Part shown: piece after piece, positions 25,325 to 34,635 of the stretch
Layout of the letters: every line of letters starts with the position of its first letter
Position numbering within the stretch: the first letter of the stretch is position 1
Source of the DNA: Nitrosopumilales archaeon
Lineage (GTDB): Archaea; Thermoproteota; Nitrososphaeria; Nitrososphaerales; Nitrosopumilaceae
NCBI GenBank assembly: GCA_900299125.1
Contig: OMIR01000068.1
Span: 32,305-96,304, forward strand
Reading direction: 5' to 3'
DNA: 64,000 nt
Made by a program: the position numbers and the translations under genes
Notes under the pieces: model-generated
Told to the model about the DNA's origin: nothing
The model's input: only the letters and a program-made list of their open reading frames with translations
Databases searched by the model: none

Positions 25325-26686
25325 GTGGAATACAGAATTGACAGGGATTCTCTTGGAGAAGTAAAGATCCCAATAGATGCATACTATGGGGCATTCACAG
25401 GTCGCGCCATGAACCAATATCATGTTACTGGTAAAAAATCCCATAAACATCTAATTTCGGCCTTTGTTATGATTAAGCGTTCGTCCGCTGTTGCAAACAT
25501 ACAATGTGGTGTAATGGATAAGAAGTTAGGCAATGCGATAATATCTGCTTGTGATAAAATTCTGGCGGGAAAGTTTCAAGAAGGATTTGTCATAGAGGAA
25601 ATCAACTCTGGAGCAGGTACCGCATTTAACATGAATACTAACGAAGTGATTTGTAATGTAGCCCTTGAGATCATGGGCAAGAAAAAGGGTCAAAATGAAT
25701 TCTTACATCCAAATGATCATGTAAACATGTCTCAGTCCAGCAATGATACATTTCCTACAGCGATGCATGTAGCGATTCTACTGAATCTCAAAGAAACATT
25801 ACCCGCCATAGATACTTTGATTAAGTCACTAAGCAAAAAGGCAAAGGAGTTTTCAGAATATAAAAAAATTGGACGTACTCATCTCATGGATGCACTTCCA
25901 GTCACATTAGGTAGCGAGTTTGCGGCATATGCTACATCAATCACTAAAGCAAGGAACGCCATCGTGCAGGCCACAAAAGAACTTGAACTAGTCGGATTAG
26001 GTGGAACTGCAGTAGGTAACGGAGCCAATACTCCAAAAGGATATCGAAAAATCGTCATAACAGAACTAGCAAAAATTTCTGGATTGAAGTTGCGTCCAGA
26101 GCCAGATATGCAACATGCATTACAATCAAAGTTCGCAGTTGCTAATTTCTCCAGTGCAATGAGAAATCTGGCTTTAGAGATTAATAAAATTGCTAATGAC
26201 ATTCGTCTAATGGCTTCAGGTCCAATTGCCGGCCTATCAGAAATTGGAATACCGGCAGTTCATGCTGGTTCTTCGATTATGCCTGGAAAAGTCAATCCAT
26301 CTTTGGCAGAGTGTCTCAATATGATTTGCTTCAGTATAATTGGAAACGACACGGTAGTTTCGAATGCTGCTCAAGGGGGACAATTTGAGTTGAATGTGAT
26401 GTTACCAGGAATGCTAAAAGCAGTTTTAGACTCTACGGACATGCTCAAGAATTTTCTGCCAATATTTTCCAAGAATTTGATTGACGGACTAACAGCCAAT
26501 GAAGAAAGACTAAGACAAAATATAGAAAAAAGTCCAGTCATCGTGACACTTCTTGCACCGAAAATCGGTTATCAGAAATCAGCAGATTTGTTCAAAGAAT
26601 CTCTAAAGACAGGAAAGACCATCCGAGAACTAGTAGTGGAAAAGAAACTCTTATCAGAAAAAGAAGTCAATACTTTATTCAAATAA
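25325..26686 (+). CDS. fumC: Class II fumarate hydratase
   Basis: Member of the fumarase/aspartase superfamily; converts fumarate and malate. The signature GSSIMPGKVNP with its flexible loop is present. Fumarase is favoured over aspartase by the His in GRTHLMDALP (aspartases have Gln there) and by SSNDTFPTAMH. The C-terminal end, TGKTIRELVVEKKLLSEKE, however, is also close to aspartases, so the call is not absolute. 453 residues, normal. GTG start (MEYRIDRDSLG). The next gene starts one base after the stop, so both are co-transcribed. Confidence 0.85.
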   Translation: MEYRIDRDSLGEVKIPIDAYYGAFTGRAMNQYHVTGKKSHKHLISAFVMIKRSSAVANIQCGVMDKKLGNAIISACDKILAGKFQEGFVIEEINSGAGTAFNMNTNEVICNVALEIMGKKKGQNEFLHPNDHVNMSQSSNDTFPTAMHVAILLNLKETLPAIDTLIKSLSKKAKEFSEYKKIGRTHLMDALPVTLGSEFAAYATSITKARNAIVQATKELELVGLGGTAVGNGANTPKGYRKIVITELAKISGLKLRPEPDMQHALQSKFAVANFSSAMRNLALEINKIANDIRLMASGPIAGLSEIGIPAVHAGSSIMPGKVNPSLAECLNMICFSIIGNDTVVSNAAQGGQFELNVMLPGMLKAVLDSTDMLKNFLPIFSKNLIDGLTANEERLRQNIEKSPVIVTLLAPKIGYQKSADLFKESLKTGKTIRELVVEKKLLSEKEVNTLFK

Positions 26687-26687
26687 C

Positions 26688-27956
26688 ATGGCAAAGATAT
26701 GGGTAGAGTCTTATGGTTGCTCTGCGAGTTTTGCCGATGCTGAAATGATATCAGGTTTGATAGTAAATGGCGGACATGTTCTTGCGGATAATTCTCATGA
26801 CGCTGATCTAAACCTCATCGTAACTTGCTCAGTAAAAGACGCCACTGCAAATAAGATGGTTAATAGAATCAAACGTTTGAAAACTAAACCGCTAGTAGTA
26901 GCTGGTTGTCTTGCAAAAGCAGAGCCAAAAGCAGTCCAAAGGTTTTCACCAAATGCCAGTCTAATGGGTCCAAATTCCGTCGGAAAAACTCTGCAAATCA
27001 TCAATACTGCTCTTGCAGGAAAAAAGAAAATAGAGTTAGAAGATTCAGATGTCACCAAGATAGGATTACCTAAAGTCAGACTCAATCCGATTGTTGGAAT
27101 CGTAGAAATTGCATCAGGATGTATGAGTGAGTGCACGTTTTGTCAAACCAAGATAGCAAGGGGGGATCTTCAATCTTATCGTTTAGGCGACATTGTACGA
27201 CAAGTTACTCATGAAGTACAAGATGGCTGTAAGGAGATCTGGCTTACATCAACAGATAATGGTTGTTATGGATTTGACATTGGTTCAAATTTACCAGAAC
27301 TTGTTAACAAGGTTGCAGATATTCCTCATGATTTTATGTTAAGAGTAGGCATGATGAACCCCATGTACATGCCAAAAATCAAATCAGAGTTGGTAAAATC
27401 TTTTGAAAACAACAAAGTCTTCAAGTTTTTACATGTGCCAGTACAGTCTGGGAGTGATACGATATTACACGCAATGAAAAGAGGTCACACTGCCCAGACA
27501 TTTCGTGAGATAGTAAATCGATTTAGAGAAAGATTTCCCAAATTTACTGTGTCTACGGATATCATAGTTGGATTTCCTGGAGAAACAGATTATGATTTTG
27601 ATAAAACTGCAGAATTACTATTAGAGACAAGACCTGATGTAGTTAATCTCTCTAGATACAGTCAAAGGCCTGGCACTCCTGCTGCAGAACTAGTTCAAAT
27701 TCCAGTAACTCAGGTTAAGATTCGCTCCAAGAAATTATTTGAAATTATAAATCAGATAGCCTTGGAAAATAACAAAAAGTGGATTGGTTGGACTGGAACT
27801 GTGCTTTTTGATGAACAGACCGATGAAATGGTCAGAGGTAGAAACTTTGCTTACAAACCAATTTTTGTTAAAGAACCAGTAAAAGTTGGTGAAATTCTCA
27901 ATGTCACAATAGAACGTGTTACAAATCATGGGTTGTACGGTACTGTGGCTAGCTAA
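26688..27956 (+). CDS. MiaB-like tRNA methylthiotransferase (archaeal e-MtaB type)
   Basis: Radical SAM enzyme that adds a methylthio group, most likely to t6A37 of tRNAs reading ANN codons. The N-terminal UPF0004 domain carries Cys11, Cys47 and Cys74 for one [4Fe-4S] cluster; the radical SAM cluster is CMSECTFC (Cys145, Cys149, Cys152). GFPGET and a C-terminal TRAM domain (FVKEPVKVGEILNVTIE) complete the family layout. 422 residues, full length. Substrate is inferred from the family branch. Confidence 0.9.
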   Translation: MAKIWVESYGCSASFADAEMISGLIVNGGHVLADNSHDADLNLIVTCSVKDATANKMVNRIKRLKTKPLVVAGCLAKAEPKAVQRFSPNASLMGPNSVGKTLQIINTALAGKKKIELEDSDVTKIGLPKVRLNPIVGIVEIASGCMSECTFCQTKIARGDLQSYRLGDIVRQVTHEVQDGCKEIWLTSTDNGCYGFDIGSNLPELVNKVADIPHDFMLRVGMMNPMYMPKIKSELVKSFENNKVFKFLHVPVQSGSDTILHAMKRGHTAQTFREIVNRFRERFPKFTVSTDIIVGFPGETDYDFDKTAELLLETRPDVVNLSRYSQRPGTPAAELVQIPVTQVKIRSKKLFEIINQIALENNKKWIGWTGTVLFDEQTDEMVRGRNFAYKPIFVKEPVKVGEILNVTIERVTNHGLYGTVAS

Positions 27957-28026
27957 AAGTTTTAGATCGGAGTTTGGATCAAAATTAAGTAAGAAGGTTT
28001 TTTATCGAATTTTGTGAGAGGCTCAC

Positions 28027-28971
28027 ATGGACTTTGTGAAACCCATCCTTTTGGTTGGAATAGGCGGAGCAGGCTCAAAGATGGCAAATAATGCCGCATC
28101 TCTTGTTGGTGCAGATGTATTTGCCATTAGTCATGATAGTAATGATTTGAGTTCTCATCACGACATCAAAATTCATGCTGAATCATACATCAACCCATCA
28201 GCATATTTGATAAGGGCAGAGGCTCAAAAGGCTGAACAAAAGATTCGTGATAAATTTTCAAATTATAAGACTATAGTAGTTTTTGCCAATTTAGCTGGCA
28301 AGTCAGGATGTGCGGTTTCGCCAATGGTTGCAACAATTGCCAAAGAGGATGGAAAACACGTCCTGTCAATTGGAATAATGCCATTTAGATTTGAAAAAGA
28401 GAGGCTATTTCTTTCTGGAGTTACTCTGAAGAGATTACGCAGTAGTTCGGACTCTACAATTGTTGTTGATAATGATGCATTACTAGAAGCAAATCCAGAC
28501 TTAACAGCATCCAAGTGCTACGAGATAACAAATCATGCAGTAATGTATGTGATAAACTCTCTTGCATCTTCTAACATTTCAGATAATCTTAACATCTTAT
28601 CCACAAGCAAGAATGAAAAGGATATCGAGACATCATTACGTGAATCTATTCAGATGCTATATGAGGATGCACCTCCAAAAGCCATCAAGAAGACAATGTT
28701 GTACGTATTTGGTACCGATAATGTTTCAGTAGGAAAAATCAATTCTGTTGTAAACACAATTACAGGCGTGTTTAATGAAAACAATACAGGCGTATCACTT
28801 GCCACTACTCAGGGAGATAAGTCTCAAGTCGTAATGGTAAGCTCTGTTGAAGGAACATTGAAATTTGATTCCTATGACCCACTTGGAGTCATTCCCAAGG
28901 AAAACACACTTGATTGGGATGTTCCTGAATCTTCAATCAAGACTGGAATAGATCTATACCAATTAGAGTAA
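28027..28971 (+). CDS. Degenerate FtsZ/tubulin-like protein
   Basis: 314 residues with the outline of the FtsZ GTPase domain: GIGGAGSKMANNA at 11-23 (T1 loop), the strand and loop before residue 100, SIGIMPFRFEKERL at 114-127 (as TKPFxFEGxxR in FtsZ) and VVDNDALL. The tubulin signature GGGTGTG is missing: the loop reads ANLAGKSGCAV at 87-97, and the catalytic T7 loop (NxDxxD) is not seen. GTP hydrolysis is therefore doubtful. Thaumarchaea divide with Cdv/ESCRT proteins and carry such a divergent FtsZ homologue whose role is unknown. ATG start. Confidence 0.8.
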   Translation: MDFVKPILLVGIGGAGSKMANNAASLVGADVFAISHDSNDLSSHHDIKIHAESYINPSAYLIRAEAQKAEQKIRDKFSNYKTIVVFANLAGKSGCAVSPMVATIAKEDGKHVLSIGIMPFRFEKERLFLSGVTLKRLRSSSDSTIVVDNDALLEANPDLTASKCYEITNHAVMYVINSLASSNISDNLNILSTSKNEKDIETSLRESIQMLYEDAPPKAIKKTMLYVFGTDNVSVGKINSVVNTITGVFNENNTGVSLATTQGDKSQVVMVSSVEGTLKFDSYDPLGVIPKENTLDWDVPESSIKTGIDLYQLE

Positions 28972-29006
28972 TTGACTAATTAATACAGCTTAACGAATTT
29001 CTAAAA

Positions 29007-29465
29007 TTACTTAGATTTCTTGGCGGGCTTTTTTTGTTCCTTTTTATCTGGTACGCCCTTCTTTTCAGTCTTTTTTTCTTCTTTCTTCACAGGTCCATCT
29101 TGTGATTTGTTTTTTCCTACCTTAGTTGGTTGCTCAGTATTATCTTGCTTTACTTCGACTTTTGGCTCAGGTTTAGATTCCTCCTTTTTGGCCTTTGGTT
29201 TTTCTTCTTCTCGATATGGTGATACCATCACATATCCATCGTCTGTCTTAGCCATTTTGACCCGTATTTTTCTTGGCGGGCTACGAATTCCTCTTTCCCA
29301 AATAGCATGAGATAAATCCTGATCTATTTTGATTTGCCCTGTCTTCATATGATGCTCTGTGAATTCTCGAATCATGTTGATTGCACGTTTTGCTCTTTGA
29401 TTATTTGGAGAAAGCCAAACTTTACCTAGGTTAATTGTATAAACCCGTTCTGATTCTTGGGACAA
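29007..29465 (-). CDS. rpl31e: 50S ribosomal protein L31e with charged C-terminal extension
   Basis: The first 85 residues are a normal L31e (YTINLGKVWLSPNNQRAKRA, AIWERGIRSPPRKIRVK). A tail of about 65 residues rich in Lys, Glu and Pro follows, ending KKPAKKSK; it is low in complexity and probably disordered. Archaeal L31e usually ends near residue 85-100, so the tail is a lineage feature or a binding arm. Starts at 29465, one base after the rpl39e stop, in one transcript. Confidence 0.92.
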   Translation of the reverse strand: MSQESERVYTINLGKVWLSPNNQRAKRAINMIREFTEHHMKTGQIKIDQDLSHAIWERGIRSPPRKIRVKMAKTDDGYVMVSPYREEEKPKAKKEESKPEPKVEVKQDNTEQPTKVGKNKSQDGPVKKEEKKTEKKGVPDKKEQKKPAKKSK

Positions 29466-29466
29466 T

Positions 29467-29625
29467 TTATCCTACCTCCACATCAGTTGCTCTCCAAGCC
29501 CTGCGCTTAGGATTTGAGCGAACCTGTCGTTTAGTTTTCAGTATAATCCACGCTGGAACTGCAGAATTCTGCTTTGTCTTCTTCTGAAGTCTAATTTTAC
29601 GTCCAGAGTGCTTTCTTGTCGCCAT
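29467..29625 (-). CDS. rpl39e: 50S ribosomal protein L39e
   Basis: 52-residue basic protein lining the exit tunnel of the large subunit. It begins [20 protein letters not shown], continues [15 protein letters not shown] and has [12 protein letters not shown], the typical L39e ending. ATG at 29625, TAA at 29467-29469. The L39e-L31e pair is a common archaeal arrangement, which supports both. Confidence 0.93.
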   Translation of the reverse strand: MATRKHSGRKIRLQKKTKQNSAVPAWIILKTKRQVRSNPKRRAWRATDVEVG

Positions 29626-29680
29626 GAAAATTGAGGCAATTCAACCTATTTTTAAATGAATCTGAGTTTCTGTGTCAATT

Positions 29681-30238
29681 TTACAAAATTTGATTAGATT
29701 TGAAAATATCAGCGATTTGTTTGAGCATTCTTGCCGATGCACCCCAAATCATGTTATCACCATAAGTTAGCTTGTATGACTCTGATATTGAGACATGTTC
29801 AGGATCTTCATCATTTTCAAGTTTTTGCAGTAATGGGATAATTGGAAAATGTAAAATTTCATCAACCTCAGAATTTGGTTGTAAATGTGTGATTTGTTCC
29901 AGAATCGCAATAAATGGAATGATTGTAAACCCAGAACTTCTTGTCCGAACCGGATTTAGCTGTCCTACCACTTTTTGAATCGGTACATCTAAGCCGATTT
30001 CCTCAAGTGTTTCACGAATAGCAGTATCAAGAAGGTTATCATCAGAGACGTCAATTTTTCCTCCCGGAAAAGAAATTTCTCCAGCATGCTGTTGCATTGT
30101 TGTTGGTTTTTTTGTCATTATTATTTTGTGGTCTTTACCATAAATCACAATCAGGACAGCGGCGTGTTTGGTAGAGTTATCATTCAAATGAGGTAAAATT
30201 TCTGAGCTAAGAATCTTTTGGAGTGTTTCAGTATACAT
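29681..30238 (-). CDS. Nudix hydrolase, CoA-pyrophosphatase type
   Basis: 185 residues. The Nudix box reads GGKIDVSDDNLLDTAIRETL and EEIG, in the NUDT7/YeaB variant (preceded by GEISFPGGK), known to split CoA into 3',5'-ADP and phosphopantetheine. The TRSSGFTIIPFIAIL stretch is also found in that subfamily. Substrate is inferred. ATG at 30238; the start region is shared with the divergent MetF-like gene. Confidence 0.8.
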   Translation of the reverse strand: MYTETLQKILSSEILPHLNDNSTKHAAVLIVIYGKDHKIIMTKKPTTMQQHAGEISFPGGKIDVSDDNLLDTAIRETLEEIGLDVPIQKVVGQLNPVRTRSSGFTIIPFIAILEQITHLQPNSEVDEILHFPIIPLLQKLENDEDPEHVSISESYKLTYGDNMIWGASARMLKQIADIFKSNQIL

Positions 30239-30310
30239 ACCTCATAATTGTTGGTTCAATGATTTATTCCTTCAAAGGTTATTAATCAATAAAAATAGAT
30301 AATTTTCAAG

Positions 30311-31081
30311 TTGACTATTCGATACGAAATAAATCCCCCACGGGTAATCCAAGATAACGCACTTTCACATAAACAAGTCAAGTTATTGTTAGATAAAGTT
30401 CAAAAAAGAATCATCGCGGCTTCAAAATTTTGTAACGGAATACATCTAACAGATTCAGTTCTTGGAGTACCCAGGATTTCACCAATTACAACAGGGGCCA
30501 TAATTAGAAACATCGGAGTCAATGTAGACATTACAGCCAGCTTACGTGTTCGAGATCGAAACATTACCGCATTAACACAGTCGGTATACGATGCAGTTTT
30601 ACTGGGTTTAGACGGTTTACTAATCTTAAAGGGTGACGAACCACCTGCTGGGCCAAAGGATTCTAAGTTAATCCCAAGCGAGATAGTGAAATATTTTACA
30701 AAACAGGGATTTGGTAATAATCTGGACTTTTTTTTGTCAATTTCTGCAAATCCAGATTTTGCAAAGATTCAGAAAAAAATAGACTCAGAACCAACGGGTT
30801 TTATCACACAAGTCATACAAGAACCCGCACAAGTACATAGAATTGTTGACAAATTAAAGCCTCAAGGGTTCAGAATCATCCCATGTGTGATGATCCCATC
30901 CATTAAAAACGCCAATTCTGCCAAGATGGTAGGAATAGAATTTTTACAATATCAAGATAATGTACTTGATTTCATTAAAGAAATTCACAAGTCTGCAGGA
31001 GATATTCTGATTACATCTCCTAATGATTCAAAAGCTGCACTAAAGATTTTGTCTCAGTTCAAAGGATTAAAAAGAAAATAA
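30311..31081 (+). CDS. Methylenetetrahydrofolate reductase-like protein (MetF family)
   Basis: 256-residue TIM-barrel protein starting RYEINPPRV, with ITASLRVRDRN, ILKGDEPPAGPKDSK and the later FITQVIQEP strand, all typical of the MetF fold. MetF reduces methylene- to methyl-tetrahydrofolate with FAD; the methyl group goes to methionine synthase, whose two genes follow directly. The start is TTG. Some archaeal family members use other pterins, so the precise cofactor is uncertain. Confidence 0.78.
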   Translation: MTIRYEINPPRVIQDNALSHKQVKLLLDKVQKRIIAASKFCNGIHLTDSVLGVPRISPITTGAIIRNIGVNVDITASLRVRDRNITALTQSVYDAVLLGLDGLLILKGDEPPAGPKDSKLIPSEIVKYFTKQGFGNNLDFFLSISANPDFAKIQKKIDSEPTGFITQVIQEPAQVHRIVDKLKPQGFRIIPCVMIPSIKNANSAKMVGIEFLQYQDNVLDFIKEIHKSAGDILITSPNDSKAALKILSQFKGLKRK

Positions 31082-31094
31082 TAGTAAACCCCAC

Positions 31095-32039
31095 ATGACA
31101 AATAAACGTCCTTTCTTGGATGCGATGAGAAATAATATTTTGTTATTTGATGGTGCCATGGGTACAGAAATTCAAAAATTTGATCCCAAACCGGAAGATT
31201 TTCCAGATGGAAAAGATGGATTCAATGATGGACTAGTGTTAACAAGACCTGAATGGATCAAGAAGATTCACCGAAGTTACTTGGAAGTCGGTGCTGATTG
31301 TATTGAGACAAATTCATTTGGTTCTAATAAAATTAAACTCGCTGAATATGGCTATGGTGATAAAACTATAGAGATGAATAAAAAAATTGCAGAACTTGCA
31401 TGTAGTGTTGTAGCAGAATTTTCCGACAAGCCTAGATACGTGATTGGCAGTATGGGGCCAACAGGATTCTTGCCTAGTTCTAATGATCCAGATTTAGGAC
31501 AGATATCCCTAGATGAAATAAAGGAAGCCTATTCTTTACAAGCAGAAGGACTAATCCAAGGAGGCGTAGATGCACTATTGATTGAAACAAGTCAAGATAT
31601 TTTGGAGGTAAAACTTGCCATTGAAGGTGCGCAACAGGCAATGACAAAGACAAAAAAAGTCCCATTGATTGCCAATGTCACACTTGATCAGTATGGAAAA
31701 ATGCTTTTAGGTACAAATGTGCAGGCCGCTTACACAACAGTTTCTGAGATGGGAATCGATGTTTTTGGGTTAAATTGCTCAACAGGTCCAGTAGAAATGA
31801 CTTCTAGCATTCAGTGGTTAAATGAGCAAAATGATCTCAACTTGTTGGTAGTACCTAACGCAGGGATGCCGGAAAATGAGGGCGGTCACGCAGTGTACAA
31901 AATGTCCCCAGAAAAAATGTCTGATGCATTAGGAAATTTTTTGTCAAAATACAAAAAAGTACGAATCGTTGGAGGCTGCTGCGGGACAAATCCATCACAT
32001 ATAGCCGCTCTACGTAAAACCATTGATTCAATTACGTGA
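31095..32039 (+). CDS. Homocysteine methyltransferase module of split methionine synthase
   Basis: 314 residues equal to the first domain of cobalamin-dependent MetH. It opens with LLFDGAMGTEIQ and has zinc ligands Cys228 (GLNCSTGP) and Cys295-Cys296 (GGCCGT) that activate homocysteine. No B12 or folate domain is attached; these are in the next gene, 62 bases downstream. The break falls at a natural domain border with a proper stop and start, so this is a two-gene enzyme, not a frameshift. Confidence 0.9.
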   Translation: MTNKRPFLDAMRNNILLFDGAMGTEIQKFDPKPEDFPDGKDGFNDGLVLTRPEWIKKIHRSYLEVGADCIETNSFGSNKIKLAEYGYGDKTIEMNKKIAELACSVVAEFSDKPRYVIGSMGPTGFLPSSNDPDLGQISLDEIKEAYSLQAEGLIQGGVDALLIETSQDILEVKLAIEGAQQAMTKTKKVPLIANVTLDQYGKMLLGTNVQAAYTTVSEMGIDVFGLNCSTGPVEMTSSIQWLNEQNDLNLLVVPNAGMPENEGGHAVYKMSPEKMSDALGNFLSKYKKVRIVGGCCGTNPSHIAALRKTIDSIT

Positions 32040-32101
32040 TTTCATAATCGTAGAAGGGAAAAACTGTCATATATTTACAAAAATAATGATTTAGTATTAA
32101 A

Positions 32102-34588
32102 ATGAAAATCCCAAGAGTAAGCTCCTCACTAAAGGCTGTAGAGTTAAGACAGAAACCAACTCTTATGATCATAGGCGAGAGACTAAACACACAGGGCTCA
32201 AAGAGGGCAAAAGAGCTCGTCTTATCAGAGGACTTTGATGGTCTGATAGATCTTGCCAGAGCACAGGTCGAGGATGGAGCGCATTGTATCGATGTTTGTG
32301 TGGCAACTACGGAAAGATCCGACGAGTTAGAGTTTATGCGAAAGCTCGTAAAAAAACTATCATTAGAAATTGAAGCGCCTCTAGTAATTGATTCGACTGA
32401 TCCTAGTGTGATCGAATCTGCAATTCGACAAATTCCAGGAAAACCCATGATTAATTCAATTAATTTAGAAGGAGACGGTTCAAGATTCCATAAGCTTGCA
32501 CCAATAATGGCGAAGTATGGTTTACCTGCAATCGCTCTATGCATAGGACCAAAGGGAATGGCAAAAACACCTCAAGAGAAACTAGAGACTGCAGAACTAT
32601 TATTTGAAACGGGTAAAAAATACGGACTCAGAGAAGATCAATACATCTTTGATGTCCTAACTTTTACACTAGCAACTGGGGAATCTGAATTTTTGGATGC
32701 AGGTAAGAATACGTTGGAGGGAATCAGGCTTGTAAAAGAAAGATTTCCAAATTCATTTACCACTTTGGGTTTAAGTAACATTTCGTTTGGACTGGTTTCA
32801 ACTGCAAGAAAAATACTAAATTCCGTATTTCTTTACCATGCGGTTAGAGTAGGCTTAGATTCGGCAATTGTCAATGCCAAAGAAATTGTGCCGTACCCCG
32901 AAATCTCTGAAGAGGAGCGAAGTCTTGTAGAAGATTTAATATTCAATAAGAATCCTAATGCACTTGCCAAGGTAATTGAACATTTTGAAAAGGTAGGCAA
33001 TATAGCTACTACGAAAAAAGCCGAGATCGATCCAAGTTGGCTTGCTGGAAAACGAGCCAATTTTAGAATAATTAATCGACTCAAAGATGGCATAGAAAAC
33101 GATGTTGTCTCTGCCATAGCAGAAAAGATTCCACAGAAACCAAATGTTGTAGAAAAAGATGGCAGAAGAATTATCGAAGCTGTTAAAGAAATCACTCACG
33201 ATGCTGCAATCTTAACACTAAACGAAGATCTTTTACCTGCTATGAAAGAAGTAGGAGATAAATTCGGTGCTGGAGAATTGATTCTGCCTTTTGTTCTAAA
33301 ATCCGCCGAGTGTATGAAATCAGCAGTTAACGAGCTAGAAAAGTATCTTGTCAAAGAGGAGGGAATCAGTAAGGGAAAGCTTGTTTTAGGCACTGTTTAT
33401 GGGGATGTCCACGACATTGGCAAGAACCTCGTAAAGACTATTTTTGAAAATAATGGATACACTGTTTATGATTTAGGGAAGCAAGTCCCATTACAGAAGT
33501 TTGTTGAAAAAATAGAAGAGGTCAAACCAAATGCTGTGGGTCTTTCAGCTCTATTGGTATCAACATCCAAACAAATGCAATACTTTGTAGAATTTGCAAA
33601 AAAGAACAAACTAGAGATTCCAATTTTATGCGGTGGTGCGGCAATCAATTCCAATTATATCAATAGAATTGCAAAGCAGGACTACATCTATGAATACGGA
33701 GTATTTTATTGCAAAACAATGTTTGACGGTCTAAAAACAATGGACAGGATAGTATCTTCTGAGAAGACCGAATTTATTAGAGAATGGCAAGAAAAAATCC
33801 AAGATTGGAAGGAAACAAAGATTGAGAAATTTCAGGGAGAAATTCCTCGTTCTGAAATAAAGCCAGTTACTCCTCCAGTTGCATCATTGTTAAACCAACC
33901 AATAAGATTAGAACCAAAGGATTTTGATCTAAATAAGATTTGGGAGAAACTATCCAAGAAATCATTGTTTGTGCTTTCCTGGGGTCTTAGAGGCAGAGGA
34001 GTGGAAAATCCTGAAAAAGAAGGTGAGAGGTTGTTACTAGAGTGGAAAAAAAGAGTGGTAGATGAAAAGATCTTCGAGCCGCGCGCGGTATATGGCTACT
34101 TTGTTTGTCATGCCAGTAATAGCCTTCATGTTGATGGTCCTAACGGCACCGTAGAATTTGATTTCCCAAGATCTTCACAGAGTAAACATTTGTGTTTGAC
34201 GGATTATTTTGGTGAGAATGACCTAGTGGCATTTCAAGCAGTAACTGTGGGCAACAAGGTACAAGACATAATTGACAAATGGAATAGCGAAGATCGTTAT
34301 ACAGACGCATATTATTTGCACGGTTTAGCAGTAGAAACTGCCGAGGCGATGGCAGAGATAATCAACCAGAGAATAAGAGATGAATTAGGAATTGATAGAA
34401 AACGCGGTTTGCGCTATTCTTGGGGCTATCCTAGTTGTCCTGACGTTTCACAACATCATCTCGTATGGAAGTTAATAGATCCCACTAAATCTGGCATGAC
34501 TCTCACTGAAGCAGGGCAGATTATACCTGAGCAATCGACAGCTGCTATTGTTGTCCACCATCCAGATGCAGAATATTTTGTTCTCTAG
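32102..34588 (+). CDS. metH: Methionine synthase, folate, cobalamin and reactivation modules
   Basis: 828 residues. Order of domains: pterin-binding barrel (about 15-280, with IGERLNTQGSKRAKEL and IDVCVAT), four-helix cap (about 300-420), cobalamin domain with the base-off motif DVHDIG (His437 binds cobalt), and S-adenosylmethionine reactivation domain (about 600-828, RAVYGYFV and GYPSCPD). Only the homocysteine domain is missing, and it is encoded just upstream. Uses methyl-tetrahydrofolate to make methionine. ATG start. Together with the MetF-like gene this is a compact one-carbon-to-methionine operon. Confidence 0.93.
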   Translation: MKIPRVSSSLKAVELRQKPTLMIIGERLNTQGSKRAKELVLSEDFDGLIDLARAQVEDGAHCIDVCVATTERSDELEFMRKLVKKLSLEIEAPLVIDSTDPSVIESAIRQIPGKPMINSINLEGDGSRFHKLAPIMAKYGLPAIALCIGPKGMAKTPQEKLETAELLFETGKKYGLREDQYIFDVLTFTLATGESEFLDAGKNTLEGIRLVKERFPNSFTTLGLSNISFGLVSTARKILNSVFLYHAVRVGLDSAIVNAKEIVPYPEISEEERSLVEDLIFNKNPNALAKVIEHFEKVGNIATTKKAEIDPSWLAGKRANFRIINRLKDGIENDVVSAIAEKIPQKPNVVEKDGRRIIEAVKEITHDAAILTLNEDLLPAMKEVGDKFGAGELILPFVLKSAECMKSAVNELEKYLVKEEGISKGKLVLGTVYGDVHDIGKNLVKTIFENNGYTVYDLGKQVPLQKFVEKIEEVKPNAVGLSALLVSTSKQMQYFVEFAKKNKLEIPILCGGAAINSNYINRIAKQDYIYEYGVFYCKTMFDGLKTMDRIVSSEKTEFIREWQEKIQDWKETKIEKFQGEIPRSEIKPVTPPVASLLNQPIRLEPKDFDLNKIWEKLSKKSLFVLSWGLRGRGVENPEKEGERLLLEWKKRVVDEKIFEPRAVYGYFVCHASNSLHVDGPNGTVEFDFPRSSQSKHLCLTDYFGENDLVAFQAVTVGNKVQDIIDKWNSEDRYTDAYYLHGLAVETAEAMAEIINQRIRDELGIDRKRGLRYSWGYPSCPDVSQHHLVWKLIDPTKSGMTLTEAGQIIPEQSTAAIVVHHPDAEYFVL

Positions 34589-34635
34589 AAAATATCTCTT
34601 TGAATTAAATTAATCAAAGTTAGTTTCAACTCATA

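Noticed and set aside
32040..32101. Cobalamin or SAM riboswitch before metH
   Set aside because: The 62-base gap is too short and AT-rich, with no conserved riboswitch core; these classes are rare in archaea.
32032..32544. Long open frame of 170 codons on the minus strand inside metH
   Set aside because: It lies fully antisense to a protein with clear MetH domains and encodes no recognisable motif; its length follows from codon bias of the real gene.
31095..34588. Frameshift splitting one metH gene
   Set aside because: The break lies at a domain border, with a proper stop, a 62-base spacer and an ATG; no remnants of coding sequence in the gap.
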